From NCBI GenBank assembly GCA_036873755.1, contig JAVTVY010019614.1:1-64000 (forward strand): 64,000 bases of DNA. The letters run 5' to 3'. The position numbers and the translations under genes were made by a program. A model generated the notes under the pieces. That model made no database searches and had not been told where the DNA came from. It saw only the letters and a list, made by a program, of their open reading frames with translations. Below, piece after piece: positions 46,196-58,209 of this stretch; position 1 is the stretch's first letter; each line of letters starts with the position of its first letter. The stretch is from Hanleya hanleyi. Taxonomy: Eukaryota > Mollusca > Polyplacophora > Lepidopleurida > Hanleyidae.

Positions 46196-46742
46196 ATTTA
46201 GGAGACCCTTTTCTTGCCAGTCAATTTTGATTTCCGTTATTGGAAATTCCGATATTGAGAATTAGCATTTCCCATATCGGAAATTCAATTCAATGACATG
46301 AAATGAAAGCTGTGGAAGCTTTACGAAAACTAGAATTGCAGTTTCCGATATCAGAAATTCAGTGACAATTTCCGAATTGAATTTCCGATATCGGGAATTG
46401 AATTTCCAATATTGGGAATTAATTTCCGATATCGGGAATTGAATTTTCGATATCAGGAATTGTCTCCGATATTGCAATTCAAAAATTCTAATTTCAGTGA
46501 CAATTTCCGAATTGAATTTCCGATATCAGAAATTGCAATTTCCGATATCGAGAATCCAATTTTCGATATCAGAAATTGAAGGACATGAATTTCCGATATC
46601 AGAACTTTTAATTCCGATATCGGGAATTGTCATTGAACTGAATTTCCGATATGGGATAACGGAAATCAGAATTTCCGATATCAGGAATTCAATTTCCGAT
46701 ATCAGAAATCCTTGAATAAAAAGCACTTTGGCTTGCCATACA
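46196..46742. repeat. Array of 20-bp palindromes (GATATC-centred), copy 1
   Basis: Units near AATTTCCGATATCGGAAATT, each its own reverse complement or nearly so, are strung together from about 46235 to 46710, some joined by CAGTGACAATTTCCG or GAATTG. The right flank GAATAAAAAGCACTTTGGCTTGCCATAC is shared with the copy at 54755-55321. A TGAAAGCTGTGGAAGCTTTACGAAAACTAGAATTGCA block at 46302 also recurs there, inverted. Confidence 0.85.
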
Positions 46743-47635
46743 AAGTAGTTTTTTCTTCAAATTCACTGAAATGTATCTCATATGAGAATGATAATAGAGC
46801 AATAAACTGATCATTTGAAGAAATTTTGGAGAGTGAAATATTAGTTTAGGAGAGTGATCGTAAACTATTAGGCAGTATCAATTTTAAAATGTGAGTCATT
46901 TTCAGCTCACCGAAAACCAGGATTGAGAGAGCTGTGTTGGTGGAGTGTGACTGTTCCCCCTCCCCCACCCTCTAAAATAACAGCCAGGTCTGCCAAAATC
47001 ATTCCTAATCATGGTTCATCTGACAAAGCGGATCCATGACAGAAGACAAACTTGTGAGGATTGTTAGATCAGTTGTTTATTAATAGACTTTCATGATCTC
47101 AGGACTATTCCGAATAAGCCAATATTTCAAAAAGTTAGAAGCCAGCAATGTGTCCTATATTCCATCTCCTTTGACCTCAAGTTGTGAGTAGCCATGATTG
47201 TTTTGATTTGAGAGACGCCTACATGTCCATTCATCGAGCACATCAAAGAGACCATTCTACAGGGTATTCCCACGATAAAGTCATCTTGTCTGTGAACTCG
47301 GCGAAGCATGCTATAACATGTTCGTTAATTGGCTGTTACGTTTAAACCAATTGTGGGAGTAATAAATGTAGGCCCTACTGCCCTAATCTGAGTGCAGGAC
47401 ACTGGTATGGTGTATACAGACCTACATTATGGAGGATGGCCAAATTGTGTTGATCAGCTCAAGCCCAGAATTTGAAAGAATGCAATGGCATGAATGGATG
47501 GATGTACTTGGGCACTCCATTACACTGCAATGGTCACTGGATCTACCAAAACACTGGGTGCAACATGTCTCCCCCAACATGCCCCTACACATGACCCCTC
47601 TTACCAATTTCATGTACACACTGTGTAATCTCCAC
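46743..47635. other. Non-coding stretch
   Basis: No gene seen. The 3' part (47420-47635) may belong to the retroposon whose tail is described next. Confidence 0.4.
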
Positions 47636-47714
47636 ATATTTATAAAACGATCGCTATATAGCTGAAATATTGCTGAACGCGACATTAAACCTTAATTCTC
47701 TCTCTCCCTCTCAA
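47636..47714 (+). mobile_element. 3' tail of a SINE or LINE
   Basis: ATATAGCTGAAATATTGCTG, AACGCGACATTAAACCTTAA and then CTCTCTCTCCCTCTC form a pattern seen at the ends of mollusc SINEs and LINEs. The body upstream is not recognised. Confidence 0.5.
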
Positions 47715-48234
47715 ACAATCCACCGTCTTCGTAGTACAATGTACTTATCAGCACAATTTTATACCTCACCCTTTTCTCATAATTGCAGAATATCATCATC
47801 TGAACCCTCTCATTCTCAATTATCTCAATGATTCTGGCAGCATCATGTTTTCACGGTCATATGAAAGCTGTTGATATCCAAGAACCCCCTATCTACTCAA
47901 CATTTAATATATCACCTTTGAGACTCCCATCATTCCCCTCATTTAATGTTCTTATTTTCTTTTTTCACTCTACTCCTCACTCCTTAGTAATCCCCACCCT
48001 TGTACACTCCACTGTGTGAGACTTTGATTTATTAGAGTGTTAACAACAACATGGTTTGCAATCATTGTGATGTCGACTATCTCCCAATGATATAAATATA
48101 TTCTTTTCAATTGCCATTTGTGGATAGGTGAACGTCAATATGCAACCTTTTCACTAACATTTTAAAAGGAAATATATGGAAGCATTTCTTGTGTCATTAA
48201 AATATCGGTAATTCGGTTAGACCTTGGCCTTCTT
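47715..48234. other. Non-coding spacer
   Basis: No feature seen. Confidence 0.4.
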
Positions 48235-49358
48235 TTAACCCTTTCACCGATTAAACCCGGTGTACGGGGATAACGAGAGTGCCACTCGTACGACCATCCC
48301 CGGTTGATCGGGTTAGCTTTAAACCTGTTGGCCATCACGATGGGTACAGCATTTTTATTTTTTTGCATTCGTTTTAACGGAAACCTATCAAACACTGTAT
48401 ACTTCTGGAAAGTCAAAACCTTGATCAATTTGATTCTCGAAATTGTTTGTTTGTTCCGCAAAAGAAATAAAGCAAAATTAGATGTTGAACGAAAAAAATC
48501 GGAGCGAAAAATGCGTTTTTTTCCACATACCGTGTGACGGGCCTCTCGGCAGCAAGCCGCAGAAATGAAAAAAATCATCAAAAACCTCATCCTAACTCCT
48601 GTATTTTTGATGTTACACGACTGGTAAAGCGTGGTGAATATTCCCCAGACGATTAAAACTGCCAACGACAACCGGCAAAGTTTATTTCCATATTTTTACG
48701 AGTCTAGATCCACAAAGTTTGACAACCAACTTTCTATTTCGCCCAAGATGGTTGCCGTCTTCGGACGACGAGCCAATCGGTATACGTAATTTCGCCCACG
48801 TGACCTCCATCCGCCAGCAGATAAGAAGCGCGTAGACAGTGGCTGGAAAAATGGAATTACATCATTTTCAATCCAATCGTATCCTCCGTTTTATTTTTGC
48901 CATCCGTCCCAGGTCATGTGATGTACAGAAAGGGGAAAGCTCACACTTTCCAATGAGAGGTCAAACATTGCAAATGGCCGAGTACAACTCAAGATAAACA
49001 CTGTCAAATGCGATCGAAAAAAGACGATTTCTACGTTGAATTTTGACGTTTTCAAGTCGAGAAAGCCGGGGAAAGCGCATTCTCTTGAAGTAAAACCTAA
49101 TTTTGTATGCTATTTGATTTATTTTGCTATAAAACTGGAGCAAATAACACCGGAGTGTTCATTGTGGAGACGGGGTCCCTATGTTTTTCTACAAACTGTT
49201 CATTGTGGAGACGGGGTCCCTATGTTTTTCTACAAATCTCAGACGCAAACACGTTTTCTAACATTCCAAAGACAACATATACAAATTTTAACAGTTCTCA
49301 GGGAATTGATCGTCAGCAGGTCACTTTTGTCAGGGGAAATAATCGGTGAAAGGGTTAA
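48235..49358. mobile_element. Non-autonomous piggyBac-like element 2
   Basis: TTAA at 48235-48238 and 49355-49358 brackets 1116 bp with 15-bp perfect inverted ends (CCCTTTCACCGATTA and its complement). A subterminal hairpin around CCGGTGTACGGGGATAACGA and CATCCCCGGTTGATCGGG follows the left end. A 40-bp direct repeat (TTCATTGTGGAGACGGGGTC...TACAAA) lies at 49158 and 49198. A 169-codon minus-strand frame overlaps the left end but resembles no transposase. Confidence 0.8.
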
Positions 49359-49640
49359 AGTTTTATGACATTGATTCCAGTTTAAGATAAATGCTTCAAG
49401 AAAAGGATACTGTATTTATGCTCAGCCAAGTGTTGATTTTTATGTGATACAAGCAGCTTCAGGCAGTTTTTAATTAAGCACCCTAGCTTCTTCACATAAA
49501 TTTTGCTTTGTCCAAATGTCATGACTCTGTGATCTGGCACAGTCTTGAAGTTGTTTATGGCCTCAGGTTACCCTATTTCATCCAGAATGACCGACATTTA
49601 AAAAACAAATCCTGGTAGAAAAGGTTGAATGAAAAGACAT
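49359..49640. other. Non-coding spacer
   Basis: No feature seen. Confidence 0.4.
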
Positions 49641-49645
49641 TTTTA

Positions 49646-50949
49646 TCTCGCCTTACGAAGTAAAGGGGAGATATTGTGAGAGGGGGAAAGAGGATGTCGT
49701 CGTCGGTGTCGGTGTCCCCTGCCTGGAAATGAATGGGTTTTTGGTTTAGCAAGTTAAAAAAAAATCTAGAAAAATTAGAAAAAATATAAAAAAAATATAA
49801 AAAATATGGGGGTGGGTATGCCACCTGGGGGTACTACCCCTGGGGTACTCTAATGTTAAAATCCCTATGAATGAGTTTTGCGTTTAGCTGAAGTGCACAT
49901 GTACATCTGTACTTGGAAAGTTTCTTGCAGTTGTCAGCTGTCATTGGATGATTATGAAACTTGGTATACATGTTTCTTATGATAAGAGGATGTACCTGTG
50001 CTATTTTTGAGAAGAAATATTAATTTTTCTCAAAATTATGGCAAATGAAGAGTTTTCTGTTTAGGTAAATTGTACATGAGGCCTCTACATGTATACATAT
50101 ACATCTACATGGTAACTTTGCTCCAGTTGTCAGCTGTCATTGGATGATTATGAAACTTGGTACACATGTTTCTTATGATTAGAGGATGTACCTGTGCTAT
50201 TTTTGACAAGAAATATTAATTTTTCTCCAAATTATGGTAAGTGAAGAGTTTTCTGTTTAGGTAAATTGTACATATACATGTCCACGGTAAGTTTGCTCCA
50301 GTTGTCAGCTGTCATTGGATGATTATGAAACTTGGTACACATGTTTCTTATGATAAGAGGATGTACCTGTGATATTTTTGAGAAGAAATATTAATTTTTC
50401 TCAAAATTATGGCAAATGAAGAGTTTTCTGTTTAGGTAAATTGTACGTACAGGCCTCTACATGTACATGTATACATATACATCTACATGGTAACTTTGCT
50501 CCAGTTGTCAGCTGTCATTGGATGATTATGAAACTTGGTACACATGTTTCTTATGATTAGAGGATGTACCTGTGCTATTTTTGACAAGAAATATTAATTT
50601 TTCTCCAAATTATGGCAAATGAAGAGTTTTCTGTTTAGGTAAATTGTACATGTAGGCCTCTACATGTATACATATACATGTACATGATAAGTTTGCTGCA
50701 GTTGTCAGCTCTCATTGGATGATTACGAAACTTGGTACAAATGTTTCTTATGATTGGAGGATTTATTTGTGCTATTTTTGAGATGAAATATTAATTTTTC
50801 TCCAAATTATGGCAACTGATTGAGTTTTGCGTTTAGCCGAAGTGCACATGTACATCTGTACACCACAGTTTGCTGCAGTTGTCAGCTGTCATTGAATGAT
50901 TATGAAACTTGGTACACATGTTTCTTATGATTAAAAGATGTACCTGTGA
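49646..50949. repeat. 175-205-bp tandem array, six units (pearl/Helentron-like)
   Basis: It begins with hairpin words TATCTCGCCTTACGAAGTAAAGGGGAGATA, then units marked by TTGTCAGCTGTCATTGGATG at about 49932, 50128, 50302, 50506, 50702 and 50879. Each has ATGAAACTTGGTA.ACATGTTTCTTATGAT, GAGGATGTACCTGTG and AAGAAATATTAATTTTTCTC. The last unit is cut off at GATGTACCTGTGAT by the CAT array. Confidence 0.9.
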
Positions 50950-53045
50950 TACCATCCATACCATCACTACCATCCATACCATCACTACCATTCCTACCAT
51001 CACTACCATCCATACCATTCCTACCATCACTACCATCCATACCATCACTACCATCCATACCATCACTACCATCCATACCATAACTACCATTCCTACCATC
51101 ACTACCATCCATGCCATGACTACCATCCATACCATCGCTACCATTCCTACCATCACTACCATCCATACCATCACTACCATCCATACCATCACTACCATCC
51201 ATACCATCACTACCATCCATACCATCATTACCATTCCTACCATCCATACCATCACTACCATTCCTACCATCACTACCATCACTACCATCCATACCATCAC
51301 TACCATCCATACCATTCCTACCATCACTACCATCCATACCATCACTACCATCCATACCATCACTACCATCCATACCATCATTACCATTCCTACCATCCAT
51401 ACCATTCCTACCATCACTACCATCCATACCATCACTACCATCACTACCATCCATACCATCACTACCATCCATATCATCGCTACCATCCATACCATCGCTA
51501 CCATCCCTACCATCACTACCATCCATACCATCACTACCATCCATACCATCACTACCATCCATACCATCACTACTATCCATACCATCCATACCATTCATAC
51601 CATTCCTACCATCCATACCATCACTACCATCCATACCATCACTACTATCCATACCATCCATACCATCACTACCATCCATACCATCACTACCATTCATACC
51701 ATTCCTACCATCCATACCATCACTGCCATCCATACCATCCATACCATTCCTACCATCACTACCATCCATACCATCCATACCATCACTACCATCCATACCT
51801 TGGTCTCTACCATCCCTGCCATCACTACAATCCCAACCATCACTACCATCGGATCCCTACTATCATTACCATCCATACCATTCTACCATCACTGCTATCA
51901 CTTACATCCTACCATCCATGTCATCCCTGCCATCACTACAATCCCATCACTACCATCCTACCATCACTACCATCCATACCATCACTACCACCCATACCAT
52001 CACTACCATCCATACCATAACTACCATTCCTACCATCACTACCATCCATACCATCACTACCATCCATACCATCCATACCATCACTACCATCTATGCCATC
52101 CTACCATCCATACCATCACTACCATCCATACCATCACTACCATCCATACCATAACTACCATTCCTACCATCACTACCATCCATACCATCACTACCATCCA
52201 TACCTTCACTACCATCCATACCATCCATACCATCACTACCATCCATACCATAACTACCATTCCTACCATCACTACCATCCATACCATCACTACCATTTCT
52301 ACCATCACTACCATCCATACCATCACTACCATCCATACCATCACTACCATCCATACCATCACTACCATTCCTACCATCACTACCATCCATACCATTCCTA
52401 CCTTCACTACCATCCATACCATCACTACCATCACTACCATTCCTATCATCCATACCATTCCTACCATCACTACCATCCATACCATCACTACCATCCATAC
52501 CATCACTACCATCACTACTATCCATACCATCACTACCATCCATACCATAACTACCATTCCTACCATCACTGCCATCCATACCATCACTACCATCCATACC
52601 ATCACTACCATCCATGCCATCACTACCATCCATACCATAACTACCATTCCTACCATCACTACCATCCATACTATCACTACCATCCATACCATCACTACCA
52701 TTCCTACCATCACTACCATCCATGCCATCACTACCATCCATACCATCACTACCATCTATACCATCACTACTATCCATATCATCACTACCATTTCTACCAT
52801 CACTACCATTCCTACCATCACTACCATCCATACCATCACTACCATTCCTACCATCACTACCATCTATACCATCACTACCATCCATACCATCACTACCATC
52901 CATACCATCACTACCATTCCTACCATCACTACCATCCATACCATCACTACCATCCATACCATCACTACCATCCATACCATCACTACCATCAATACCATCC
53001 ATACCATCACTACCATCCATACCATCACTACCATCCATACCATGA
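50950..53045. repeat. CAT-type minisatellite, about 2.1 kb
   Basis: The array is built from ACCATC, ACTACC, ATCCAT and ATTCCT blocks, most often CCATACCATCACTACCAT (18 bp). A less regular patch lies at 51800-51960. The repeat words avoid TAA, TAG and TGA in all frames, so very long ORFs appear on both strands (up to 745 codons). None has any feature of a real protein beyond the repeat. Confidence 0.95.
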
Positions 53046-53300
53046 TGGTGATGGTAGTAATCCCACTTGGGACTGGACTATCCAGCAGTAATCCCACAGA
53101 GGACTATCCATCAGTAATAACATGGGACTGGTCCACCCAGCAGTAATCTCACACTGGAATGCCCTATGTACCAGTAATCCGACTGCACTGACCTATCCAT
53201 CCCTACATGGGATTAACTTTTGCCAGTAATCCCACATGGGACTGATGTTATTGTCTGTACCAGATAATCTATTCCAGACATTATTGTCTGTACCGCATCA
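53046..53300. repeat. Degenerate short repeat after the CAT array
   Basis: AGTAATCCCACATGGGACTG-like words recur about six times with varied spacers; TTATTGTCTGTACC.GAT..TATTCCAGAC repeats near 53250-53320. Confidence 0.7.
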
Positions 53301-54754
53301 CTTATTCCAGACCTTATTGTTTGCTCTACATGTATGCTTTCAATACTGCTGCACCTTTGGCGGATGACCCCGCAAGGCGAGATGTTGGGGTTCTCAGAAC
53401 GCTTGTTGTTACTTCTCACAAAGAAACATACCGGCCAAGTACCAGCCAGGGGCCAATTTCATGAAAACTTCCTTGAAACATCACTTGCCCATGTTTACTC
53501 GAGAAAACTGAAGAAATGTGAATTCATGAAGCACTTTGACATAGAATTTCAAGTGATAATTTGTTTAGGCCTAAATAAAAAAATAAACAGTTGTAGTTGT
53601 AAATAAGAGAGAATATGCAGTTTCATTGGTATATAAATGTACCACAAACTGAAAACACTATGCATCGTCGTGCACACTCAAAATTTTGATTTGTATGAAT
53701 CCCGGTGTCTTTGATAATTGCTGGTTAGGTATATGTTGGAACTCGTCCAACTATAAGCTTGTTTTCATAACTTGGAAGGTTTTCTGCTAAACCTTGTACA
53801 CAGTGTATAACCCTGTCCGCCTGGGATTTATTTTTGACGAGCCATCTGTGCCCATTTATGACGTGATCGCACCGAGTCGACACGTGTGCTGAGATGGAGG
53901 TTGAGCATTTTACAATTATTTGCGTGTTACACATCACTTTATGGAAGAAACTGAATGAGACAATGTTCTAGATTTATTTTGGCAGATCCTGTGTCAAATT
54001 CAACTCCATAGATCATCTCGTTTTCATCATAATCGTGTTCATGTTCGAAATTTATCAAAACTCTGTCGAATTTTACAGTTATGAAGTTGACTGTTCTTGT
54101 GGTATAGGATTTCACATTTTAGTATGTATGTTATAATAAACTAGAATGGTAGTTAATCAAATATGATTGGTACAGAGGAGATAAATATAAGTATAAAGAG
54201 GCAAATATTTAGGAACAAGTGTTCATGTCCTGAAATGAGACTGTCCGTACTTCTGCTGAGGGGATTTCTTCGACTGTTCGAGTTTTTGATGAGTTCCTGT
54301 CCGCATTTTTGGCGTGCACAGTAAAGAGCGAAGTGCAATTACTGTGCACATGTACTATAGCAATGTCTAATCGGCACTGATACTAGTGTTCATGTGTAGG
54401 GCCGAATGATGACTTTATTATTCCAGTGGGTTTCATATCTCAGAACCCACACTATGGCGCCATGACCCGTTTCATTTTCATGTTGTCGTATAGTTTTTAA
54501 ATAGTTTTAAGAATATCAGAGGAAGAATCATTCCAAGAAATATTCGTAGGCCCACAACCAGTCCACGGAAGATCCACGAAGAAATCCGCAAAGCTCGCAA
54601 AGCCTAACATATTTCACTGCCATAAATGTAACTTTTTTACCAAATGAAGGTTCAACCTCCAGCGGCACAGGGACGTACATACTGAAGCATTGTACGGCTG
54701 TCCAATTTGCAGTAGACCATTCACAGTGAAATGATCCAGAGATACGCACACCAA
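53301..54754. other. Non-coding stretch, no gene seen
   Basis: Short ORFs (for example 53334-53606 and 53725-53937) show no recognised domain. Confidence 0.4.
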
Positions 54755-55321
54755 ATATGAGAAATTCAATTAATTCGGAGACAATTCCCGATATCGGAAA
54801 TTCAATTCCCGATATCGAAAATTGTCACTGAATTTGCGATATCGAAAATTGCAATTTTAGTTTATGTAAAGCTTCCAGAGCTTTCATTTCCGATATCGGA
54901 AATTCAGTGACAATTTCTGATATGGGAAATTCTATTTCCGATATCGAAAATTGTCACTTAATTTCCGATATGGGAAATTCTATTTCCGATACCGGGAATT
55001 GCAATTTCCGATATTGGAAATTAGAATTTCCGATATCGAGAATTGCAATTTCCGATATCGGAAATTCGGAGACAATTGCCGATATCGGAATTTTCAATTC
55101 CCGATATCGGAAATTGTCACTGAATTTTCGATATTGGAATTGCAATTCTAGTTTTCGTAAAGCTTCCAGAGTTTTCATTTCCGATATAGGGAATTCTATT
55201 TCCGATATCGGAAATTGTCACTTAACTCCCCATATCGGAAATTCTAATTCCGATATCGGGAATTGCAATTTCCGATATTGCAAATTAGATTTAATTCGGA
55301 ATAAAAAGCACTTTGGCTTGC
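54755..55321. repeat. Array of 20-bp palindromes (GATATC-centred), copy 2
   Basis: The same AATTTCCGATATCGGAAATT units as at 46196-46742, including AAAGCTTCCAGAG.TTTTCATTTCCG (54867 and 55160) and the right flank GAATAAAAAGCACTTTGGCTTGCCATAC (from 55298). The shared flank shows that the two loci are copies of one element. Confidence 0.85.
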
Positions 55322-55325
55322 CATA

Positions 55326-55432
55326 CTTTAAGTGTGTCGACAGGGACAACACTTACAGAGCAGTCCCTGTGGACACACTTAAAGGGTTATTTCAACACTA
55401 CGAGTAAGTTTCAAAACTTTAGTTTTAAGCAC
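55326..55432. mobile_element. Hairpin MITE, copy 2 (partial)
   Basis: ACTTTAAGTGTGTCGACAGGGAC and its complement CAGTCCCTGTGGACACACTTAAAG form a hairpin, followed by GGGTTATTTCAACACT.ACGAGTAAGTTTCAAAACTTTAGTTTTAAGC. This matches the right half of 16207-16342. It abuts the palindrome array directly. Confidence 0.7.
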
Positions 55433-58082
55433 CAAGTGTCTGAAAATGTTCATGTGGAGATCATCTATGTCGTACCACCGCAATAATGTAAAATACAACA
55501 TCTAGGCTGACAAGTTGCTTTGCTTTTGAGATTTGGATTTTGTTTTTTATATCATTGCAAATTCTGAATATACCAAAACTGCAATGCTTACAGAAGGAAC
55601 AAAGAAGTGTTTCAAAAATTATCATGCAGTCCAGACTGTACCCGGCCAGTATAGTATTTTATTTCTTTTTTCTTTTTTTTCTTTTTTTTAACAAATTGTA
55701 TTCCTTGCCGATGTCTCAGTATGTACGAAATATTGACGTGAAGGATGCAGTACATTCGAGCCAGAAATCGTCCCCAGTTTGTGGTGCTAAAAATAATCCT
55801 TCTCCAAAATAAAATATTACCTATTAAAGAAACATTTTGACTGGCATAAAGATCCACATTTTGATATACACAGAATAATTCCAAGACATTGAGTATCACG
55901 GTTCTCGAAGGACAGGGCCGTGAAGTATTACTGCAAAATCGCTGATTTTAGGTGAAGACGTCTATTTCTCTCTGTAAATATATTCATGTTACATTCGAAC
56001 ATAACAGAACTTGCCCCGGTCCGCAGCTACATACTTGAACAATCTCTTGGAACTTGATCAATTTATTGGGACAAAGGATAAAACTAATCCTGCATGGGTA
56101 TGACCATGCACTCTTAATGTTTTCTGTTCGGTTCAACGTCTTCGAATTGCATGAAAGTATACACCAATTCACGACCGTACCTGAAAAGCATGATACTCGC
56201 TGGCTTGGAATTATTCGGAGTATACATTTGTATTTTTTTTCATAGGTCATATTTTTCATATGCTCCTAGCTCCAATCACATCCTTTGGGTGGTACGCCAT
56301 AGTAATATCGAAGGTTTAAATTTACGGGTATATGTATTTTCATCTTCTGATGAATGCATATTTATTTTGGGTGTCCTCGCAAATTCTACCTGTTAAAACA
56401 TGTATAAATTTACATTATTGTTTGATATCCCACAACACCAGGTTCAGGATATGCTGTACCGTATTTCTTGCCAATCTCAATATTTCTATATGCCGGTATT
56501 GGCGAAAATGTTATATATCGTAATTTCTCCGTGCATGTAAAAAACTGCATCCACAGGTAATTTTAATTATATTTTTTTTTATATGTTGTGCAGAACGGAA
56601 TGTATTCTCTCAATTTCGGTGTCGTCGGATGAAAATATAAATTACATGTGATTTATATTACCGGTACATTTTTTTCATATCTTGCAGAAGCAAATTTGGA
56701 AATTACCGTACCTCATGCCAATCTCGATATATCGGCACAATTTTGGATCTTGAATTTTCACCTTTGTAAAATGTTTAATTTGGATTGTGAAAGCATACAT
56801 TTTCGGGTATAAATTGTATTGCCTTCTATTTTAAATTCCAAGTTCGGAATGTACCGTACTTGTCAATCCAGTGGTTTTCTCGATTACAACTTAGGGTGTT
56901 GACGTATACTTGCTCAAGTTATACAGGCAATTTGTATGCACGTTTTCGTATTTTAAATGCCGACTGGATGCGCTGACTTCATCTAAAATCCAAGTTTAGA
57001 TCAATGAAATCTGCATGTTATACATGGAAGTCGTAGCCAATTCCAAACATTAGATGGTTAAGTTTCGTTGTAACCTAAGGCACTGGCAAACTGACATCAC
57101 AATAATTGCAAATCCAAATTAGTGATCTTCTCCATAGTGTATAACTGCTTTTAGGCAGAAAAAAAAGAAGGATAATGAGTCTAAAATGCAAGAGAAATTG
57201 TTGTCTTGCATCGTGACCTCCAATTATTGGGCAGTCATCTTTGCCCTGAAAGGGGCATCAATGTTGACACTTCTGTCTTTCCTTTGTTGGACGATTCATA
57301 TTTCAGAAGGAGAGTGATATGTGCAAAAATAGCATCCATATTGTGCATGAAAAATTGGGTAGCACGTCGAAAAGTCGTACAGCGCGATTTTCTACCTCTT
57401 CACAAAGGCGCACAGTGTCGCATCGAAAAGGGGCACAGTAGCAGTTATGAGTGCGCTTTGCATTTTGACCTCTGCTGAGAACGTGGAAGAAAATTACACG
57501 CTTATTTCTACATATTAATAATGAGAACTATACATGAATAAATATATGTCTTTTATGTACTTATGAAAGTGATATTATATGGAGAAATATTCCATCCTTT
57601 CACAAAATTTCTTATATTTTCTTACCTCACTATCGCTAGAGTGAAAGCATGCGGCACTAAAATGGCTGTTTTTGTCTGAATTTATTCCCATTACCTTGAT
57701 TATTCAGTTATGGTCTAGAATTGTCACCAACACATGATGGTCTCTTCTGTTTGTCTTCCTATCGCCCTGAAATGTTGCCAAGATGACAATTGTTTGTGTG
57801 TGTCATCAGCGATTTTGTCAGGAAGACGTACAGTTCCATCATCATAAATGTATCCCGGCCGGACAGGCTTACACACTGTGTTGTAGGAAAAGTTATGACA
57901 AGGAAGATGGAGGTAACAGTTACCACTTTGTGACCACTCTCCTTGAAAATTCACCTGACCGGGTACCAGTAAACTGTTAACACTAACACTAATTCAGAAC
58001 AGAACTTTTTTGAATTGTTGGAAAGAATAACGGTATTCCACTCAATGATGAATGACTATAACATTGTGTGATTGTATTTCAG
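55433..58082. other. Non-coding stretch upstream of the SSR3 exons
   Basis: Presumed intron 1 of SSR3. I looked for the N-terminal exon (a short exon with a conserved DFSRN-like block and a first membrane segment) and did not find it. Runs of T near 55665-55690 and 56570 and several ATATATCGGCA-like words near 56500 and 56730 are present. Confidence 0.4.
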
Positions 58083-58209
58083 GGTTATTCTGGAGAATTC
58101 ACCAAATGGATCTTTATCAGTCTGCTATCTGGTTTGGTGTGATGTCGCTCGTTAGTACTTACCTCGTTGCATTCGCCTACAAAAACGTCAAGTTTGTTCT
58201 GAAGCACAA
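58083..58209 (+). CDS. SSR3: SSR3 exon 2
   Basis: Acceptor TTGTATTTCAG precedes base 58083; donor GTAAGT begins at 58210. The first two bases GG complete a Trp codon started in exon 1. It encodes [16 protein letters not shown] and the most conserved membrane segment, ending in VKFVLKHK with the Lys codon split two bases to one. Confidence 0.95.

Noticed and set aside
48162..48671. A 169-codon minus-strand ORF at the left end of piggyBac-like element 2
   Set aside because: It crosses the element border and shows no transposase or other domain.
50909..53146. A 745-codon plus-strand ORF with HTITTI repeats, and several 220-330-codon ORFs on both strands
   Set aside because: All come from the CAT minisatellite, whose words lack stop codons in every frame; no start context, domain or splice signal supports a protein.
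57724..57980. Overlapping ORFs on both strands upstream of SSR3 exon 2
   Set aside because: Neither matches the SSR3 N-terminus or another family, and no suitable splice sites join them to exon 2.
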